DNA of 11,997 bases, taken from contig JAFECY010000061.1 of assembly GCA_018241865.1 (NCBI GenBank), positions 1 to 11,997 of the forward strand, given 5' to 3'. Below are positions 10,601-11,997 of this stretch, piece after piece (position 1 is the stretch's first letter; every line of letters begins with the position of its first letter). This stretch comes from Pseudomonadota bacterium (lineage in GTDB: Bacteria > Pseudomonadota > Gammaproteobacteria > Burkholderiales > Burkholderiaceae_D). The position numbers and the translations under genes are program-made. Under the pieces are notes generated by a model, which ran no database searches, was not told where the DNA came from, and saw only the letters and a list, made by a program, of their open reading frames with translations.

Positions 10601-11317
10601 CTAGCGAGCAGCCAGCCGCGGCGCCAGCCAATCGTGTAGATCGTGCAAGTTGTGAAAACTGGCATGGGCTGCGACATGGGCGGGCAATGGGGATGGCAAG
10701 GTCAAACCGCCACGATTGAGCCAAACTGCTTGCAGACCCGCGTGACGCGCGCCGGCGACATCGATGTCGAGGTCGTCGCCGACGTGCACGCATGCATTTG
10801 GCGCGACGCCCAGCGCCGCACATGCGGCCAGAAAAATTTCTGGCGCTGGCTTGGCGACGCCGAAGCGATGCGCGGCCAAGGTCGTTTGAAAATAGCGCGC
10901 CAGCCCGATCGCTTCCAGATCGGCGACGCCGTTGGTGACGGCGCCGAGCGCAACCCGCCCTTGCAGGCGCGCGAATAGCGGCAGCACGTCTTCGAATAAA
11001 GTCACCGCGTTGCGCGCTTGCAGGAATACCGCCATCGCCGCATCGACCTGCGCCGGGTCTTCTCCGGCGGCGAGGAATGCTTCGCGCAGCACGGTATGGC
11101 GCAGCGCCGATAGGTCAATCCGGTATTCCGGTTGCGCTAGCAACAAGGCCATCCGGCGCTCGCGCAAGCTGGCGATGCTGCATTGCTGTGCGACGCGCGG
11201 CGCGTGGATCGTTAACCAGTCGTGTAAGACCAGCTCGGCGCGCGCGATCACCGGCGCGATCGGCCACAGGGTATCGTCCAGATCGAACAGGACGGCTTGG
11301 ATGGGTTGGTGTTCCAT
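10601..11317 (-). CDS. HAD superfamily hydrolase (subfamily IA, YigB-like phosphatase)
   Basis: A 238-residue cytoplasmic phosphatase of the haloacid dehalogenase superfamily. Motif I is FDLDDTLW with nucleophile Asp12 and acid/base Asp14. Motif II is TNG at 128-130, motif III is Lys156 in GVAKPAPE, and motif IV is GDDLDID at 180-186. A helical cap domain lies between motifs I and II (about 20-105), typical of subfamily I. The segment from TNG to GDDLDIDV resembles E. coli YigB, an FMN phosphatase in riboflavin synthesis, but substrates in this group are promiscuous and cannot be read from sequence. The start is fixed because the catalytic Asp lies 12 residues in and no other start precedes it. 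It lies nine bases before hrcA in one unit and divergent from nadK. Confidence 0.88.
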   Translation of the reverse strand: MEHQPIQAVLFDLDDTLWPIAPVIARAELVLHDWLTIHAPRVAQQCSIASLRERRMALLLAQPEYRIDLSALRHTVLREAFLAAGEDPAQVDAAMAVFLQARNAVTLFEDVLPLFARLQGRVALGAVTNGVADLEAIGLARYFQTTLAAHRFGVAKPAPEIFLAACAALGVAPNACVHVGDDLDIDVAGARHAGLQAVWLNRGGLTLPSPLPAHVAAHASFHNLHDLHDWLAPRLAAR

Positions 11318-11324
11318 GTCGGGA

Positions 11325-11353
11325 TCATGCGGGCAGCGGGCTTGGCTTTCAAG
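11325..11353 (-). promoter_or_regulatory. Candidate sigma-32 (heat-shock) promoter for the HAD-hrcA pair
   Basis: On the minus strand an exact CTTGAAA (11353-11347) is followed after 14 bases by CCGCATGA (11332-11325). The E. coli sigma-32 consensus as I recall it is CTTGAAA, 11-16 bases, CCCCATNT, so the -35 is perfect and the -10 is close. The -10 ends only seven bases before the ATG of the HAD gene, which would make the message leaderless or nearly so. Location before a heat-shock regulator supports the call; transcription from it has not been shown. Confidence 0.45.
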
Positions 11354-11403
11354 TCTTTCCGTAAAACTTCAAGCCTGAGCGTAATTATGGTCTAATCGAC
11401 GGC

Positions 11404-11997
11404 ATGTCTAGCAAACCAGCTTCCAGTGCCTTCCGCACCATTGCCGTCGTCGGCAAACCGATGGCGATCGGCATCGGCGATTCATTGGCGGAAATCGCCG
11501 CCTTCCTGCAAGGCAGCGGCCGCAACGTCGTGTTCGAGGCGGAAACCGCGCGCCATGTCACCGTGCCGGGCGTGCGCAGCATGACGCCGGCAGAAATCGG
11601 CGAACACGCCGATGTCGCCATCGTGGTCGGTGGCGATGGCACCATGCTCGGCATTGCGCGGCAACTGGCTTCCAGCGATGTGCCGCTGATCGGTATCAAC
11701 CACGGCCGACTCGGCTTCATGACCGACATCCCGGTCGAACGCATGATGCCCTTGTTGGCCGATATGCTGGACGGCAAGGTGGAATCGGAACGGCGTAGCC
11801 TGCTCGAAGGCGAAGTGCTGCGCGACAATCAACCGATTTTTCAGGCATTGGCCTTCAATGACGTGGTGGTGGCGCGCGGCACCGGCTCCGGCATGGTCGA
11901 ACTGAAGGTGAGCGTCGATGACCGTTTCATGTACAACCAGCGTTCCGACGGCTTGATCGTTTCCACGCCGACCGGTTCCACGGCGTATTCGCTGTCG
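11404..11997 (+). CDS. nadK: NAD kinase, N-terminal part (runs off the right edge)
   Basis: Cytoplasmic kinase that phosphorylates NAD to NADP with ATP. The first 198 residues are present with no frameshift; the full protein should be about 290-300. Visible motifs are GGDG at 76-79, the signature of the NAD-kinase family, INHGRLGF at 98-105, the NE/D-type motif FNDVV at 151-155, and [16 protein letters not shown] at 181-196. The N-terminus [10 protein letters not shown] is typical of bacterial members. It is divergent from the HAD-hrcA pair with an 86 bp gap. A candidate promoter there (TCTAAT at a 17-base spacing from TTCAAG) is weak, and no clear Shine-Dalgarno sequence precedes the ATG. 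In related genomes recN often follows nadK, but this lies outside the window. Confidence 0.97.
   Translation, partial: MSSKPASSAFRTIAVVGKPMAIGIGDSLAEIAAFLQGSGRNVVFEAETARHVTVPGVRSMTPAEIGEHADVAIVVGGDGTMLGIARQLASSDVPLIGINHGRLGFMTDIPVERMMPLLADMLDGKVESERRSLLEGEVLRDNQPIFQALAFNDVVVARGTGSGMVELKVSVDDRFMYNQRSDGLIVSTPTGSTAYSLS

Noticed and set aside
9500..11400. CIRCE operator (TTAGCACTC, nine bases, GAGTGCTAA) near hrcA
   Set aside because: No matching inverted repeat was seen around hrcA or the HAD gene.
11318..11403. Imperfect inverted repeat GGCTTTCAAG ... CTTCAAGCC between the HAD gene and nadK as a terminator or operator
   Set aside because: The arms are mismatched, no T-run follows, and both flanking genes start here, so a terminator makes no sense. 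Part of it is explained by the sigma-32-like -35 element.

Overview
The window reads as ordinary, tightly packed core chromosome from a betaproteobacterium, most likely Burkholderiales of the Oxalobacteraceae type (Herminiimonas, Herbaspirillum or Janthinobacterium relatives). The reasons are the G+C-rich coding sequence, the divergent bamE/fur pair, the run bamE-dapB-exbB-exbD-leuS-lptE-holA, and the general look of the LeuRS, ExbBD, Fur and HrcA proteins. The family-level placement is inference from memory of gene order, not a search result. No rRNA, tRNA, CRISPR array, insertion sequence, phage or complete mobile element is visible.

Layout. From 9008 down to 20 nearly everything is on the minus strand, in transcription order bamE, dapB, exbB, exbD, a barstar-family gene, leuS, lptE, holA, a small membrane-protein ORF, and proA. 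Gaps are mostly 13-25 bp; exbD and the barstar gene overlap by one base (TAATG). The largest gap, 94 bp between the barstar gene and leuS, holds a perfect TATAAT, so leuS-lptE-holA(-orf-proA) probably has its own promoter. fur is on the plus strand, divergent from bamE and convergent with hrcA. hrcA lies behind a HAD-family phosphatase on the minus strand, and nadK runs divergently from that pair and off the right edge.

How the genes work together. Envelope biogenesis is over-represented: BamE (outer-membrane protein assembly), LptE (LPS export) and ExbB/ExbD (proton-driven energiser). DapB makes a precursor of lysine and peptidoglycan, and ProA makes proline. LeuRS and HolA are core translation and replication proteins. 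Fur and HrcA are global regulators of iron and heat shock, and NadK makes NADP. No gene stretch longer than 300 bp lacks an assigned gene.

I found no complete novel system. The points most worth a second look are: a palindromic repeat-like element inserted in frame in the LeuRS editing domain; an orphan barstar homologue translationally coupled to exbD; a sigma-32-like promoter directly before the HAD-hrcA pair that would give an almost leaderless message; an AT-rich island with a small two-helix membrane ORF between holA and proA; and a BamE carrying unusually long Ala/Pro-rich linkers.
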